33,150 nucleotides of DNA from Neoechinorhynchus agilis (lineage: Eukaryota; Acanthocephala): the NCBI GenBank assembly GCA_051530055.1, contig JBMGUZ010000029.1, positions 1-33,150 of the forward strand, in the 5' to 3' direction. The translations under genes were made by a program, and so were the position numbers. This document shows positions 12,087-22,168 of this stretch, piece by piece. Below the pieces are notes generated by a model. It ran no database searches and was not told the DNA's origin. It saw only the letters and a list, made by a program, of their open reading frames with translations. Each line of letters starts with the position of its first letter. Within the stretch, counting starts at the first letter, position 1.

Positions 12087-12315
12087 AATGACAAAAAGAA
12101 AATCTTTATTTCAAGAGCTTTCGCTGTCGTGCGACGGAGAGTTCTGGACATCAGACAAAGCTCCAGAACTGCTTAACAAAAGAGACGAACTTTCCATACT
12201 TCAATGTCGCTACTTTAACTTAAAACTTCACATCTCCACGCGTTTTTAATGTAGATTCCTCAGGGAGCCTTAAGACGACGAAATCTCTCGGAATAAAGAC
12301 TTTCTTTTTGTCAAT
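12087..12315 (+). mobile_element. MITE-like core copy A with terminal inverted repeats
   Basis: The left end, aatgacaaaaagaaaatctt, is mirrored at the right end by actttctttttgtcaat. The two ends remain alignable as inverted repeats for about 40 bp. The interior has a second perfect hairpin, agttctgg (12140-12147) against ccagaact (12163-12170). The core is about 225 bp and non-coding. I cannot see a clear target-site duplication. Confidence 0.65.
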
Positions 12316-12471
12316 AAAACGGTTTTATTCCAAGTGTCAATTTTGGAAAATAAAAATTTGAGTTTAAAGATGATAATTTCACATCAAAAAAAGGAGCGTA
12401 ATTCACAATTCGGCTTACGTCCTTTCTTTATGGTACAGTCAAGTTTTTGGATGGACACTTGGCCGGGTGTA

Positions 12472-12691
12472 ATGACAAAAAAAAATCTTTATTTCAAGAG
12501 CTTTCGCCGTCGTGCGACGGAGAGTTCTGGGCACTCAAACAGAGCTCCAGAACTACTTAACCAAAGAGATGAACTTTCCATACTTCAATGTCGTTACTTT
12601 AACTTAAAACTTCACATCTCCACGCGTTTTTAATGTAGATTCCTCAGAAGACGACGAAATCTCTCGAAATAAAGATTCTCTTTTTGTCAAT
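12472..12691 (+). mobile_element. MITE-like core copy B with terminal inverted repeats
   Basis: This has the same architecture as copy A (ends tgacaaaa and ttttgtcaat, internal agttctgg/ccagaact hairpin), with small substitutions and a short deletion near its right end. It is tandem to copy A with the shared tail between them. Confidence 0.65.
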
Positions 12692-12993
12692 AAAACGGTT
12701 TTATTCCAAGTGTCAATTTTGGAAAATAAAAACTTGAGTTTAAAGATGATAATTTCACATCAAAAAAAGGAGCGTAATTCACAATTCGACTTTTTGACCA
12801 TCGAACATGAAAAACTGAGATCAGTCAAGAAAACGAAACGATGCAACATGATCAGCGATCTGACAATCGAATGAAATGCTGACGATCACTTGGAAACGTG
12901 ATTTTAAATGCTTTGTACAATTCTTTCCGGACAAATGACGTAAGACGCGAACATTGACGTAGCTGCCCAAAGAAACTTCTTCGATATTCTGAA

Positions 12994-14289
12994 ATGGTTA
13001 AGGTTGCGATCGTCGGTTGCCTCCATGGCGAGTTGAATTCTGTTTATGAAGACATCGAATTGATCGAAAAGGAGATGAATGTGCAAATTGAACTCGTTCT
13101 GGTATGTGGGGATTTCGAAGCGATCCGCAATCATCAAGACCTTGACTCGGTAGCGGTTCCCAGTAAATATCGTAAACTTGGGGACTTTTGGTCTTACTAT
13201 TCAAGGATCCAGACAGCTCCTAGAATGACCATCTTTATTGGCGGTAATCATGAATGTTCAAATTTCTTAACTGAGCTTCCTTATGGAGGATGGGTAGCTG
13301 AAAACATCTACTATTTGGGTCGCAGTGGAGTTGTAAATTTCCGTGGAATTCGAATTGCAGGATTGAGTGGGATTTATAAGGCTCGTGACTTTAAACGTGG
13401 AATCTATGAAGTGCCTCCGTTTACTCAAGAGACCGTCCGTTCATGCTATCATGTCAGAAATTTGGACATATTACGATTGAGCCTCCTTAACCAACCTGAT
13501 GTTGTGCTAACTCACGACTGGCCACGAGGAGTTCATCGATTCGGCACATCGGAAGATATAAACACTTTAAGAAGTCAAAAAGAGCACCTTTGTGAGGATA
13601 TGGACTCGGATGCTCTTGGTAGTCCAGCGTCCGAAATGCTTCTTGAAAAACTCACACCTTCCTACTGGTTTGCAGCTCATCTACACACCAACTTCTCAGC
13701 CGTTATTCAACATTCAACCGGCGCGGTTACTAAATTTCTCGCTTTAAATAAAGTCAAGGAAGATTATTCCCACATACGAGTGATAGACATTGCAGCAGAC
13801 CAAGGAGAATTTTGTTATGATCAACAGTGGATTTCGATTCTCAAACAAACAGATTCGATGATCAACACTGATCCAGTCGAGCAAACCAACTTAAAATCGG
13901 TTGAACCTGAATCAATCGACAACGATGATTTCGGAGACTTACGAATTCCTCAATATCAACAAATCTTCGAGTGGACAGCGTCGCCTTCGCTTACGGACGT
14001 TGAAGACCGCTACGATAATCCATTTGAATATGTACCATTCGAAAACCCACAAACTGCTGCATTTTGCCGAAAATTCAACGTACGAGATCCCCTTAGGCTG
14101 CGATTGAGCAATCTTGGACGACAAATGATCGACATTGTTAATGCTAGAAGGATGTGTGAAAAGAAACTTATTCAATGGATCAATTCTGAAGAAATTGGGC
14201 AATGCAGTGACCTTGAGGAAAACGAAGAGCAAGGTCCAGAAAACGATGAAGAAAAGGCCGGTGAAGTTTCGGCGATTGATGAAAATTGA
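12994..14289 (+). CDS. DBR1: RNA lariat debranching enzyme DBR1
   Basis: DBR1 is a nuclear metallophosphoesterase that hydrolyses the 2'-5' branch bond of excised intron lariats. The gene is one uninterrupted frame of 431 residues. The expected active-site residues are visible: GCLHGE with Cys9 and His11, GDF with Asp40, GGNHE with Asn85/His86, LTHDWPRG with His174, and AHLHTNF with His229 and His231. Family signatures AVPSKYR, ELPYGGWVAENIYYLG, GLSGIYKARDF and YHVRNLD are well kept. The C-terminal third is acidic and less conserved, and the protein is shorter than the human one (544). The Cys at residue 9 is the variant found in most DBR1s. An AATAAA lies only about 20 bp past the stop, so the 3' UTR is short. 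Confidence 0.97.
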   Translation: MVKVAIVGCLHGELNSVYEDIELIEKEMNVQIELVLVCGDFEAIRNHQDLDSVAVPSKYRKLGDFWSYYSRIQTAPRMTIFIGGNHECSNFLTELPYGGWVAENIYYLGRSGVVNFRGIRIAGLSGIYKARDFKRGIYEVPPFTQETVRSCYHVRNLDILRLSLLNQPDVVLTHDWPRGVHRFGTSEDINTLRSQKEHLCEDMDSDALGSPASEMLLEKLTPSYWFAAHLHTNFSAVIQHSTGAVTKFLALNKVKEDYSHIRVIDIAADQGEFCYDQQWISILKQTDSMINTDPVEQTNLKSVEPESIDNDDFGDLRIPQYQQIFEWTASPSLTDVEDRYDNPFEYVPFENPQTAAFCRKFNVRDPLRLRLSNLGRQMIDIVNARRMCEKKLIQWINSEEIGQCSDLEENEEQGPENDEEKAGEVSAIDEN

Positions 14290-14309
14290 AGGATTTTCTC
14301 GGCGATTCC

Positions 14310-14315
14310 AATAAA
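14310..14315 (+). terminator. Poly(A) signal of DBR1
   Basis: A perfect AATAAA begins 21 bp after the TGA of DBR1, which predicts a 3' UTR of a few tens of bases. Confidence 0.6.
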
Positions 14316-14631
14316 AATTGCTATGTAACTAAGGTTTCATTTTCTATTTTGATCAAGAATAATGTTGGAAACACCCTAATTAGGATAGTCCCGAGAAGCC
14401 TTCGTAATAAAACACTGAAAAGACTCTGCAGAGACTTGTGTTGTCTACTGAGCACAATTGATCGAATTTTCATCTGCTCACCGAATACCTTTATAAAATT
14501 TTCAACAAACAATCAAAACGCCTCTCAACGCTACCACCACAATTTTTACATCATTTTTTATCTCCTTTTCACACGAGCACAACACTCGTAATTCTAATTT
14601 GTTTCATTTTCTCTCATCCTCGCACCTCCCA

Positions 14632-15400
14632 GTAATTTTCTTGGATATCGAGACCCGAAATGGACCTAAGGAGAGACCCAGCCTCACAAATTCCCCTACA
14701 GACAATAGGCGCCAACTTTCGTATCCGAACGAGCCCATTATCCACTTTTAAATCAACAACCACATTCAATTTTACCTATCAGTAATCGCACTTCCCTGTA
14801 CTTCCGCTCCTTTTTCCATACTTCCCAATCTTCTTGGATATCGAGACCCGAAATGAACCTGAGAAGAGACCCACCTCACAAACTCTCTAGAAAACAATAA
14901 CCGTCAACTTTCCCGACCCGAACGAGCCCGTTATCCACTCCAAAATCAACAACCACATTCATTTTTCCTATCAGTAATCGCACCTCCCTGTACTTCCGCT
15001 CCTTTTTCCATACTGCCCAATCTTCTTGGATATCGAGACCCGAAATGAACCTGAGAAGAGACCCAACCTCACAAACTCTCTAGAAACAATAACCGTCAAC
15101 TTTCCCGACCCGAACGAGCCCGTTATCCACTCCAAAATCAACAACCACATTCATTTTTCCTATCAGTAATCGCACCTCCCTGTACTTCCGCTCCTTTTTC
15201 CATACTGCCCAATCTTCTTGGATATCGAGACCCGAAATGAACCTGAGAAGAGACCCAACCTCAGAAACTCCCCAGAAAACAATAACCGTCAACTTTCCCA
15301 ACCCGATTGGATATTTCCCCGCCCGACCAGACCCGGTATAGACTCCAAAACCAACAGCCACATTCATTTATCCTATCAGAACTCGAGTGTTCATGATGAT
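14632..15400. repeat. 192-bp tandem repeat, four copies
   Basis: The block ttggatatcgagacccgaaa recurs at 14641, 14834, 15026 and 15217, a period of 191-193 bp. The unit also holds tatcagtaatcgcacctccc and cttccgctcctttttcca. The middle copies are nearly identical, while the outer two have diverged (aacgagcccgttatcc is altered in the last). It lies in the gap downstream of DBR1. Confidence 0.95.
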
Positions 15401-15590
15401 CGTTTCCTATTCTTTATAAATTAACAAATAAAATGTGTTATTATAAGATACGATCTTTTTAGAATGAAGTACAGCGATTGAGCAATCAAAATTACTGTGG
15501 ATTTGTATTTTAAACGTTTGATTCCGGTCGACTTCGATGACTAAGGTGCCTGTCTGAAATTTAAGTTTTTGCTTAACAATCTCTTTTTTT

Positions 15591-16314
15591 TAAAGTTTTA
15601 CTGGCAAGCCGGTATTGTTATCATCATTCAATTTTAGTCAATCCCTTTCTTGTCCGGCTATCAAAATTAATCCGGTGCCCACTGCTCACAATATTGGACA
15701 CTATTGCCGAACTCAGTAGTCTTTAAGGCTGCTCTCAGGATTCATGAACATCCGCGATTAATAACATTTTTTTCGATTAAAGTCGTTTCGAACTTCGTCG
15801 GATTCATCATCAGTTTGTTACTAATAGACGCTATTGGATATTTAGGCTGGACTTAATTGTTTTCTCCAAGGACGGCTTGAAGTTTGAGAAATCCCATCCA
15901 TGGTTTCGCTCTCCCTTCATTTTCTTTTTTTCAAAGTTTTCCGATATTATTTTAAAATACCGGCTTGCCAGTAAAACTTAAAATAGAACACAGCGCTCAC
16001 CCTGAGTCGAATAACTGGCTGAGTTTGACATTTCGTAGTTGTGTCGAGGTGGTCACCCGTGATCCCGATTTTGGGAATCCGTTACCACCAAAGACGCACA
16101 GCCAAAGGAGACGAAATACCTCGTTGAAAGGAGGAAACTCACTGATGAGTCCCGCCTCCTCGGGAGGTATCTGAAGATCCGCAGGAATGTACAAACTCTT
16201 TTATCGGATGCATTAGAGATTATGTGGTTATATCACTTCTCTGATTTAATTGGTTTGGCTTTATGCCTAAATAAATAAGCCGGACAACTAAAGGGATTGA
16301 CTAAAATTTAATGA
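15591..16314. mobile_element. Interleaved inverted-repeat pairs, probable nested or rearranged DNA transposon
   Basis: Pair A is 15591-15616 (gttttactggcaagccggta) against 15955-15980 (taccggcttgccagtaaaac), about 25 of 26 bases. Pair B is 15624-15659 (ttttagtcaatcccttt) against 16278-16314 (aaagggattgactaaaa). The order is A-left, B-left, A-right, B-right, so the pairs interlock rather than nest. The stretch 15980-16180 is richer in GC than its surroundings and looks imported. No transposase frame was found. Name and family are unknown to me. Confidence 0.6.
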
Positions 16315-16836
16315 TATTCTCATTTTTTATTCGAAATTCTTCAAACGTAATTTTCGCTTTAGATTGCCAAACCTTTTGCACGCAATAAAATAATATACAA
16401 ACGTTTTAAGAGTGTCTCACCATCCATATCTGATAAAATATTTCATCGCCGATTCTAGATCGCATTTGAATCATGTCTTTTCTGGTTGGAAATTTTTAGA
16501 CTTATGCCCCTTGTAGTGTTTTTTCTACGATTCAAATTTCTGACAAGAAGATTGCCCCTATTAATTGCGTTAAATATAATTGCTTCGTTTCATATGGACT
16601 AACTTCATTGTTTTCCGCTTAACAGACATTACTCATTATATTGATTTCCTAATTTTTTTACTATAAGCTGAAATTATTTTGAACAACGTCAATGGTACCC
16701 ATCATTATTAAAATCACAATTTGAACCCTGACTTTGCCCGAGAGTAAATTAGATCAAATTAATCGGAATTTCTTTTTTAGACGCAACGAAGCAAGTTGCT
16801 TTTAATATTCGATGATCTGCATAGTGGTTTCTGGCC
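16315..16836. other. Intergenic, no feature supported
   Basis: This AT-rich unique DNA has no frame, repeat or RNA gene that I can support. Confidence 0.4.
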
Positions 16837-17104
16837 GAAACTATAAATTATGCTTTTGGTTAAAAATTTGATCCAAAAGAGAAAGGTAGTAAAATTAAAA
16901 TGATTTTGACATTTCGGTACAATCTTGTGTCTTTTTATCAAGGTTGTGCAAGCTTTCTAGCGCCGATGAATAGGAGCGTTGAAGAAACTATAAATTATGC
17001 TTTTGGTTAAAAATTTGATCCAAAAGAGAAAGGTAGTAAAATTAAAATGATTTTGACATTTCGGTACAATCTTGTGTCTTTTTATCAAGGTTGTGCAAGC
17101 TTTC
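16837..17104. repeat. Direct repeat of about 120 bp, two copies
   Basis: The segment gaaactataaattatgcttt through ggttgtgcaagctttct occurs at 16837 and 16984, seemingly identical, with about 27 bp between copies (tagcgccgatgaataggagc). It is the smallest array in the window and may be a young duplication. Confidence 0.95.
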
Positions 17105-17497
17105 TGATAAAGGCATACGAGATTGTGTGTCTTTTAAAATCATTTTCTTCAAATAGATCTACATGGTTTCAACAAAAGCAAAAATGAAACAAGTTAGAAA
17201 ACGGTTTAAGGGACCAGAAAATTTAGATGTCCTCTATCTCATACAAACTCTCGCGCGAACGAATGGATGCAAAGTCGTTGTTCAGGACTAAATCACACCA
17301 GCAGCCACGGTAAGTTTCATTTGAAATTCTGTGATAAAATGGAGATTCCTCGGTGTATCTTTCTTGACTTCGGACATTTCACGCACTGGGGTTTCGTGTT
17401 CGTGTAGGACATTGGGTTTGGTGTGGGGTGTCCGTGCGTTGTCGCGACCTCATCTCCATTTGGCTGCTAACTTTGCAGTTCCCTGAACAACTGCACA
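17105..17497. other. 3' flank of the RBMS-like gene
   Basis: This is unique sequence just downstream of the minus-strand stop codon at 17498 and presumably contains its 3' UTR. I found no obvious AATAAA on the minus strand close to the stop. Confidence 0.4.
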
Positions 17498-20400
17498 TCA
17501 TTTTGTCACATTGTCAGGTTCAACCGGTTCAATGTTCTGCTGCACTGAAGGGGTTAAATCCAAGTTCGCTGCTGGTTCATCTGTACCATCATTTTGAACA
17601 TTTTCGTCGGGTTCAACTGGGAAAAATTCTTCATTACTGCCTGATACAACAGGGTTGTTCGCGGTTGAAATCGTAACCGAAGAAGCCGAAGACGATTCGT
17701 ATGCCGGATACTCATAACCATTGTCGTCGTCACATTGTTCTTCACCAAATTCATTAACATTAGCGTCGGACGATACCGTCGAGTAATGGCTACTTGCAGC
17801 ACCGAGATTTCCATTGGCCGTCGGTGCCATGATATATGGATTTAAAGCGGTTATTCCATCGTAAGTTGCCAGAATACTAGGTACGAATGCTCCAGTTGGC
17901 GGAGAATGTGGGGAGGATGAATGATTAAAGTACGGGAACGTGTTAAAAAATCCATTTGTCGAATAGGCAGCTGCAGCGACGGCAGCTTGAGTAGCAAAAG
18001 GCATTTGAGGTTGTTGTTGAGCGGCCTGGAGGTTCGGAGGAGATCCAATGTGGAGCTGGGCGAATGCATGAGTAAGTTGTCCGCCTGGAGATGCCAAATA
18101 ACAAATCGGTGTAGCAGCGGCTGCTGCTGCAGCTGCATGATTGGCGTTCAAATAGTCCTGAGGGTTATTGGTTGGAGGAGTCGTTGCAAACAATGTAGTT
18201 GGATGAGTTGTCAAAGTCGGCGGCTGTACATCCGGTCTATATTGCATGTAAGTGGCTCCTGGATGATCATATTGATGAGTGACGGGTGGCAATCCAAACG
18301 GTCTACCTAGTCCGGCTGCTAGATTTTGAGCATGTTCCGCGTAATAATTAGCCGATGCGGCTGCTGCAGCTGCGACCTGTGCAGCGTTGGGTTGAACTTG
18401 ATTAGTGCCGAAAGATGATCTTTGATGAGATTGTCTCGGTTTTTTGCTTCCATCCGCTAATTTTACTAACAATTCACTGTCACCCAACTGCTGATGTTGT
18501 TTCCCGTTCAATTCTTGGATAACTTGCTCACAAATATCGCGAGTTTCCATTCTAGCAAATCCAACTCCTTTGCTTCTTGAACCATTGTCCCTGAGTATTC
18601 GAGTGGAAATCACGTTTCCGTATCTACTCAAGACAGATTCCAAAATTACTTCAGTTACCGTTGGCGAGAGATTCGCAAAATACAAGTTGGTTGGGTCTTG
18701 TTCTTGTTGCTACACGTGCCAATATTATGAGAATATTTTAATCGAGAAACACGTACGAACCTTTGCTTTTTGAGCATGGAAATTCGTGAGTCGATTAATA
18801 CGCTGCATGGCAAAATCCGCAGCTTCCGGGGTTTCAAAGTCAACGAAACCATATCCCTTACATTTATTTGTGTCTTTATCAAGAATGGCTTTGAGAGATC
18901 GAATCCGTCCAGCACCTTGGCACAATCGCGCTAACTCAGCGTCGTCAAACTCCTTTGGGAGTCCTTTAATGTAAAGATTGGTTCGACTTAGTTGACTATC
19001 GTTCGTACTATCATTTACTTGAGTGTTCATTACGTAGCCTGGTCCATACAAGTTACTAGTTGTATTCGTATTGCTGGAACCTTGCTGAAATCGATGATTG
19101 CTTGGACGATAAGTTCGGTATGTAACGCTATCCGCTGCCGCCGCCGCTGCTGCGGTCCGTGTTAGTTGCATGTTGTTGTCCGTTGATGTTTGGTTGTTGG
19201 TCGGTGAAACCATTCGGATTGCGCGGAATGAACGATCGAGTGGATCAACTAGAGAAGAGTCGATCACGGTTCCCGAGTTATAAATTCGATTTTCGTAATA
19301 CGATGAAGATTCCTTGTTTTGGCGATTATTAGAAGGAGGCTGAAATTAAAAGGGGCCAAGGTTAAACAGGAGTTGCCGAGAATTGTGCTCGTTCACATTT
19401 GTACCTTTTTTAACAGGGGGTGTGTTCAAACGAGCAATTAAAATGTTTGAAGGTGGTAGTGGCAGCGGAACACAAAATGAATCACCAACACAAAACTCAA
19501 CGCTATAGAGAAATTGAGGCGAAAACAGTCTTGAAGGACACGAAAACGAGGTTCAAAAACAATCCAAGTAGCAAGAGAGTTTCAAAATCTTACATGCTTC
19601 TCACAGGGACGAACTAGCGTTGCACTGACATATCTTTCACTAGAGGATTGTCGTGGAAAAAAGGAGTAGGAGGAAGAGAAGTGCGTCAGATTTAAATAGC
19701 GCGTCTAAAAAATGTCAAATTCCAACCAATTTGGACATAGAACGTCCTCAATATTCTGGGTCGTAATTCGGGGAACATTCCATTGGTAAGTCATGAATAA
19801 TATTTTAATTCGAGCCAAAAGATTTTATTCATCGAAAACAAATATAGGAGCTCTGAACTTCACCCTCTTTTGTACGTCTCAGACATCCGAGTTCTTAGTT
19901 TCTATTTTTCGTTTTGTGGATTTATACGACGCGAAACTATGCAAAAAGTCCAGATAAAATTACTTAATTTTTATTCTCTAAGAAGAAACCTTTTTGAAAT
20001 TTCTCAAAACAATGTTTTAAAAAGAAATCCGAGGTCCCAGACCAAACAATTCATCGAAAATCAATCTAAGAGCTCTGAACTTCACCTTTTTTGTACGTCT
20101 CAGACATCCGAGTGTTCAGTTTCTATTGTTTCTTTTTGTGGATTTACACAAGATGAAAATATACAAAAAAAAGCCCAGATAAAATTACTTCCTTTTTATT
20201 CTCCAAGAAACCTTTTTGAAATTTCTCAAAAAAATGTTTTAAAAGGAAATCCGAGGTCCCATACCAAACAATTCATCGAAAATCAATCTAAGAGCTCTGA
20301 ACGTCACCCTTTTTTGTACGTCTCAGACATCTGAATGTTCATTTTCCATTGTTTCTTTTTGTGGATTTATACAACGCGAAACTATACAAAAAGCCCAGAT

Positions 20401-21775
20401 AAAATTGGTTCCTTTTTTCTCTAAGAAGAAACCTTTTTGAAATTTCTCAAAACAATGTTTTAAAAAGAAATCCGAGGTCCCAGACCAAACAATTCATCGA
20501 AAATCAATCTAAGAGCTCTGAACGTCACCCTTTTTTGTACGTCTCAGATATCCGGATGTTCATTTTCCATTGTTTCTTTTTGTGGATTTACACAAGATGA
20601 AAATAGACAAAAAGTCCAGATAAAATTACTTCCTTTTTATTCTCTAAGAAGAAACCTTTTCGAAATTTCTCAGGTCAAGAAAATATCATTGCTTACACTA
20701 TTTCCTAAATACTTGTTTACGAAAATCCTGAAGTTTCTTGTTAAAACAAATAAGAATATAAGATGTATGGCAAGTGTTGACAACTAGAATCCAATTGAGA
20801 TTCGGCCAAATATTTAAAAATCGAGTAAGACATTTCCGGCAACATAGTGTTGTATCATCTTCGTGAAAGCATAGTTCTAGAGAAAATCTTGTATGCCGAG
20901 AGTTCGATGGCATTTTGCGTATTGTTATAATGAGCAATAAACGAACAAGACCTTTTTCTCTAACACAAAACGGAAAATGTCTACTTGAAGCATATGCTAA
21001 TCACAAGGAAATAAAACCTTTTGAGTTCGGAAATGTACACTGCCTTTTTTTCCCAACAAAATTTTCAAAGACCTTCGTGTGAAAGGTTAAAGTTCATTCG
21101 CAACGTTCTATTAAAAATTTTGCGACGATTTCTAGAAGAAGATATCGTTTCAAGGTTTAAAAAGTTAAGAATATCTCAAAAGAGTTGGGTATTCCACAGT
21201 ATTTTTGAGGAACTTTGTGGCAAAAAATGGAATGTTAACAAGAAGTCGTGTAGAATGCGAATATCACACGGTTCATTGGCGCCCCGGCTCATAAGTCTCA
21301 GCCTTGATTTGTAGTCTCGTCGAGCATTCCTCTACACAAAAACGATGGAATTCACAAATAGTTTTGGTGGTAACGAGTGTGAGCGAGGAGCAATTTTACT
21401 AATCAAAACCCCTTTTTTCTCCTTGTAATGTTGCGTGTTGGAGCAACCGCACAACTAAGGAGGGCAAAGAAGCAGCATTTTTAGAGGAAAAAAAAGAAGG
21501 GAAGTAAAGAATATGCTAGACATACGAGAAAAGACGGTTGAAGGGCGTTTTTGTATATGTGAGAGTACACTCACCACATATCCTCCATAGAGTTTCTGAT
21601 TGGTAACCTCCAATCCTGGCAAATGTTCTTGAGTTCGTTCAATTGACCTTTGTCCAAGTTTAAAGTAGGCTAATTGTTGTGGAGTGTACCGAGGAGAAGT
21701 AACCACTGAAGGGTCACTGCTACCACCGACAAGATGTTGATTGATTGTTTCATTAGTGGTGATTCGTCTGTGCAT
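17498..21775 (-). CDS. RBMS / alan shepard-type RNA-binding protein, two RRMs
   Basis: RBMS1-3, Drosophila shep and C. elegans SUP-26 bind AU-rich single-stranded RNA and regulate mRNA, often in neurons. Three exons fit: 21775-21575 (67 codons, MHRRITT to LYGGYV), 19339-18761 (193 codons) and 18709-17498 (403 codons plus stop), 663 residues in all. All junctions are phase 0: GTG|GTGAGTG to TTTCAG|CCT (2235 bp) and AAG|GTTCG to GTGTAG|CAA (51 bp). RRM1 has LYIKGL (189-194) and KGYGFVDF (228-235); RRM2 has LYFANL (269-274) and KGVGFARM (307-314). The linker [10 protein letters not shown] at the second junction is an RBMS hallmark and supports the splice. The tail is Ala-, Gln- and Asn-rich with polyalanine tracts, probably disordered. 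The first exon is less certain but has a TATA-like box close upstream. Confidence 0.9.
19830..20670. repeat. 222-bp satellite inside RBMS intron 1, about 3.8 copies
   Basis: The block agctctgaac recurs at 19849, 20071, 20293 and 20514 (period 221-222 bp), with tttgtacgtctcagacatc and aaaccttttt-gaaatttctc in each unit. The array accounts for over a third of the 2.2-kb intron. A 154-codon plus-strand frame across it is a repeat artefact. Confidence 0.95.
20671..21574. other. Remainder of RBMS intron 1
   Basis: Unique sequence. Two short frames have fairly protein-like composition: a minus frame ending at 20698 with a Cys-rich stretch (TTLCCRKCL), and plus frames over 20930-21314. They overlap near 20920, match no family I know, and I could not join them by splicing in phase. 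I do not call them genes. Confidence 0.35.
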
Positions 21776-21803
21776 TGTCAGACCTTGGCTAATCGCTCGC
21801 TCG

Positions 21804-21814
21804 CTCTATATACG
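21804..21814 (-). promoter_or_regulatory. TATA-like box of the RBMS-like gene
   Basis: On the minus strand CGTATATAGAG lies about 30-40 bp before the proposed ATG at 21775. If functional, transcription would start almost at the ATG and leave a very short 5' UTR. Confidence 0.35.
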
Positions 21815-22020
21815 ACTGACCATTCGATCAGCTAAAGTTAATTATTTTTTAAATAGAAAGGGTGCGGGGGGAGGGGATTTGAACTCGTTTTTGCGCTCGA
21901 TGGTGGCGGTGACACAAGGTACACCACCAAAGTGACTGTAGGAAACCGAGGAGAGTTGTTAGTAAGACGCTCCCACACCAGCGCATACAAAAGAGAGAGC
22001 TTTCGAAGACTACACGCCTA

Positions 22021-22041
22021 GGTGGTGGTGGTGGTGGTGGT
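22021..22041. repeat. GGT trinucleotide microsatellite
   Basis: Seven uninterrupted ggt units lie between the RBMS start region and the G-rich minisatellite. Confidence 0.95.
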
Positions 22042-22168
22042 GCACGACATTACTACTCTCTTCGGCGCAAAATAAAGTTGGCAGCCGTTACAGTCGCAGT
22101 GTCGTTTGCTTTGACAACTGAGAAGAGAATGAGAGAGATGATGCTTTTTAGCCAACCGTCGCAGGCCC

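Larger units (their letters stand above)
11895..12790 (+). repeat. Composite repeat: leader plus two tandem element copies
   Basis: A leader (11895-11985, gacaagattttattttagct and gaagaaacgtggtttgc) is followed by a module repeated about every 390 bp. The module has a tail-linker with tttatggtacagtcaag and ggatggacacttggccggg, an inverted-repeat-bounded core, and a tail gataatttcacatcaaaaaa. The same order recurs inverted at 28182-28800. No transposase frame is present. The repeats could be a non-autonomous DNA transposon or a structured satellite. Confidence 0.85.

Noticed and set aside
11638-12633. Short frames such as the 99-codon one at 12334-12633
   Set aside because: They recur wherever the dispersed non-coding element occurs, with frame-breaking differences between copies.
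16142-16176. Plus-strand CTGATGA followed by a TCCCG/CGGGA stem as a second hammerhead ribozyme
   Set aside because: The conserved GAAA does not follow the stem; the next GAA is separated by unpaired bases and no stem I or III closes.
19870-20334. 154-codon plus frame in the RBMS intron
   Set aside because: It is a repeat artefact of the 222-bp satellite and antisense within an intron.
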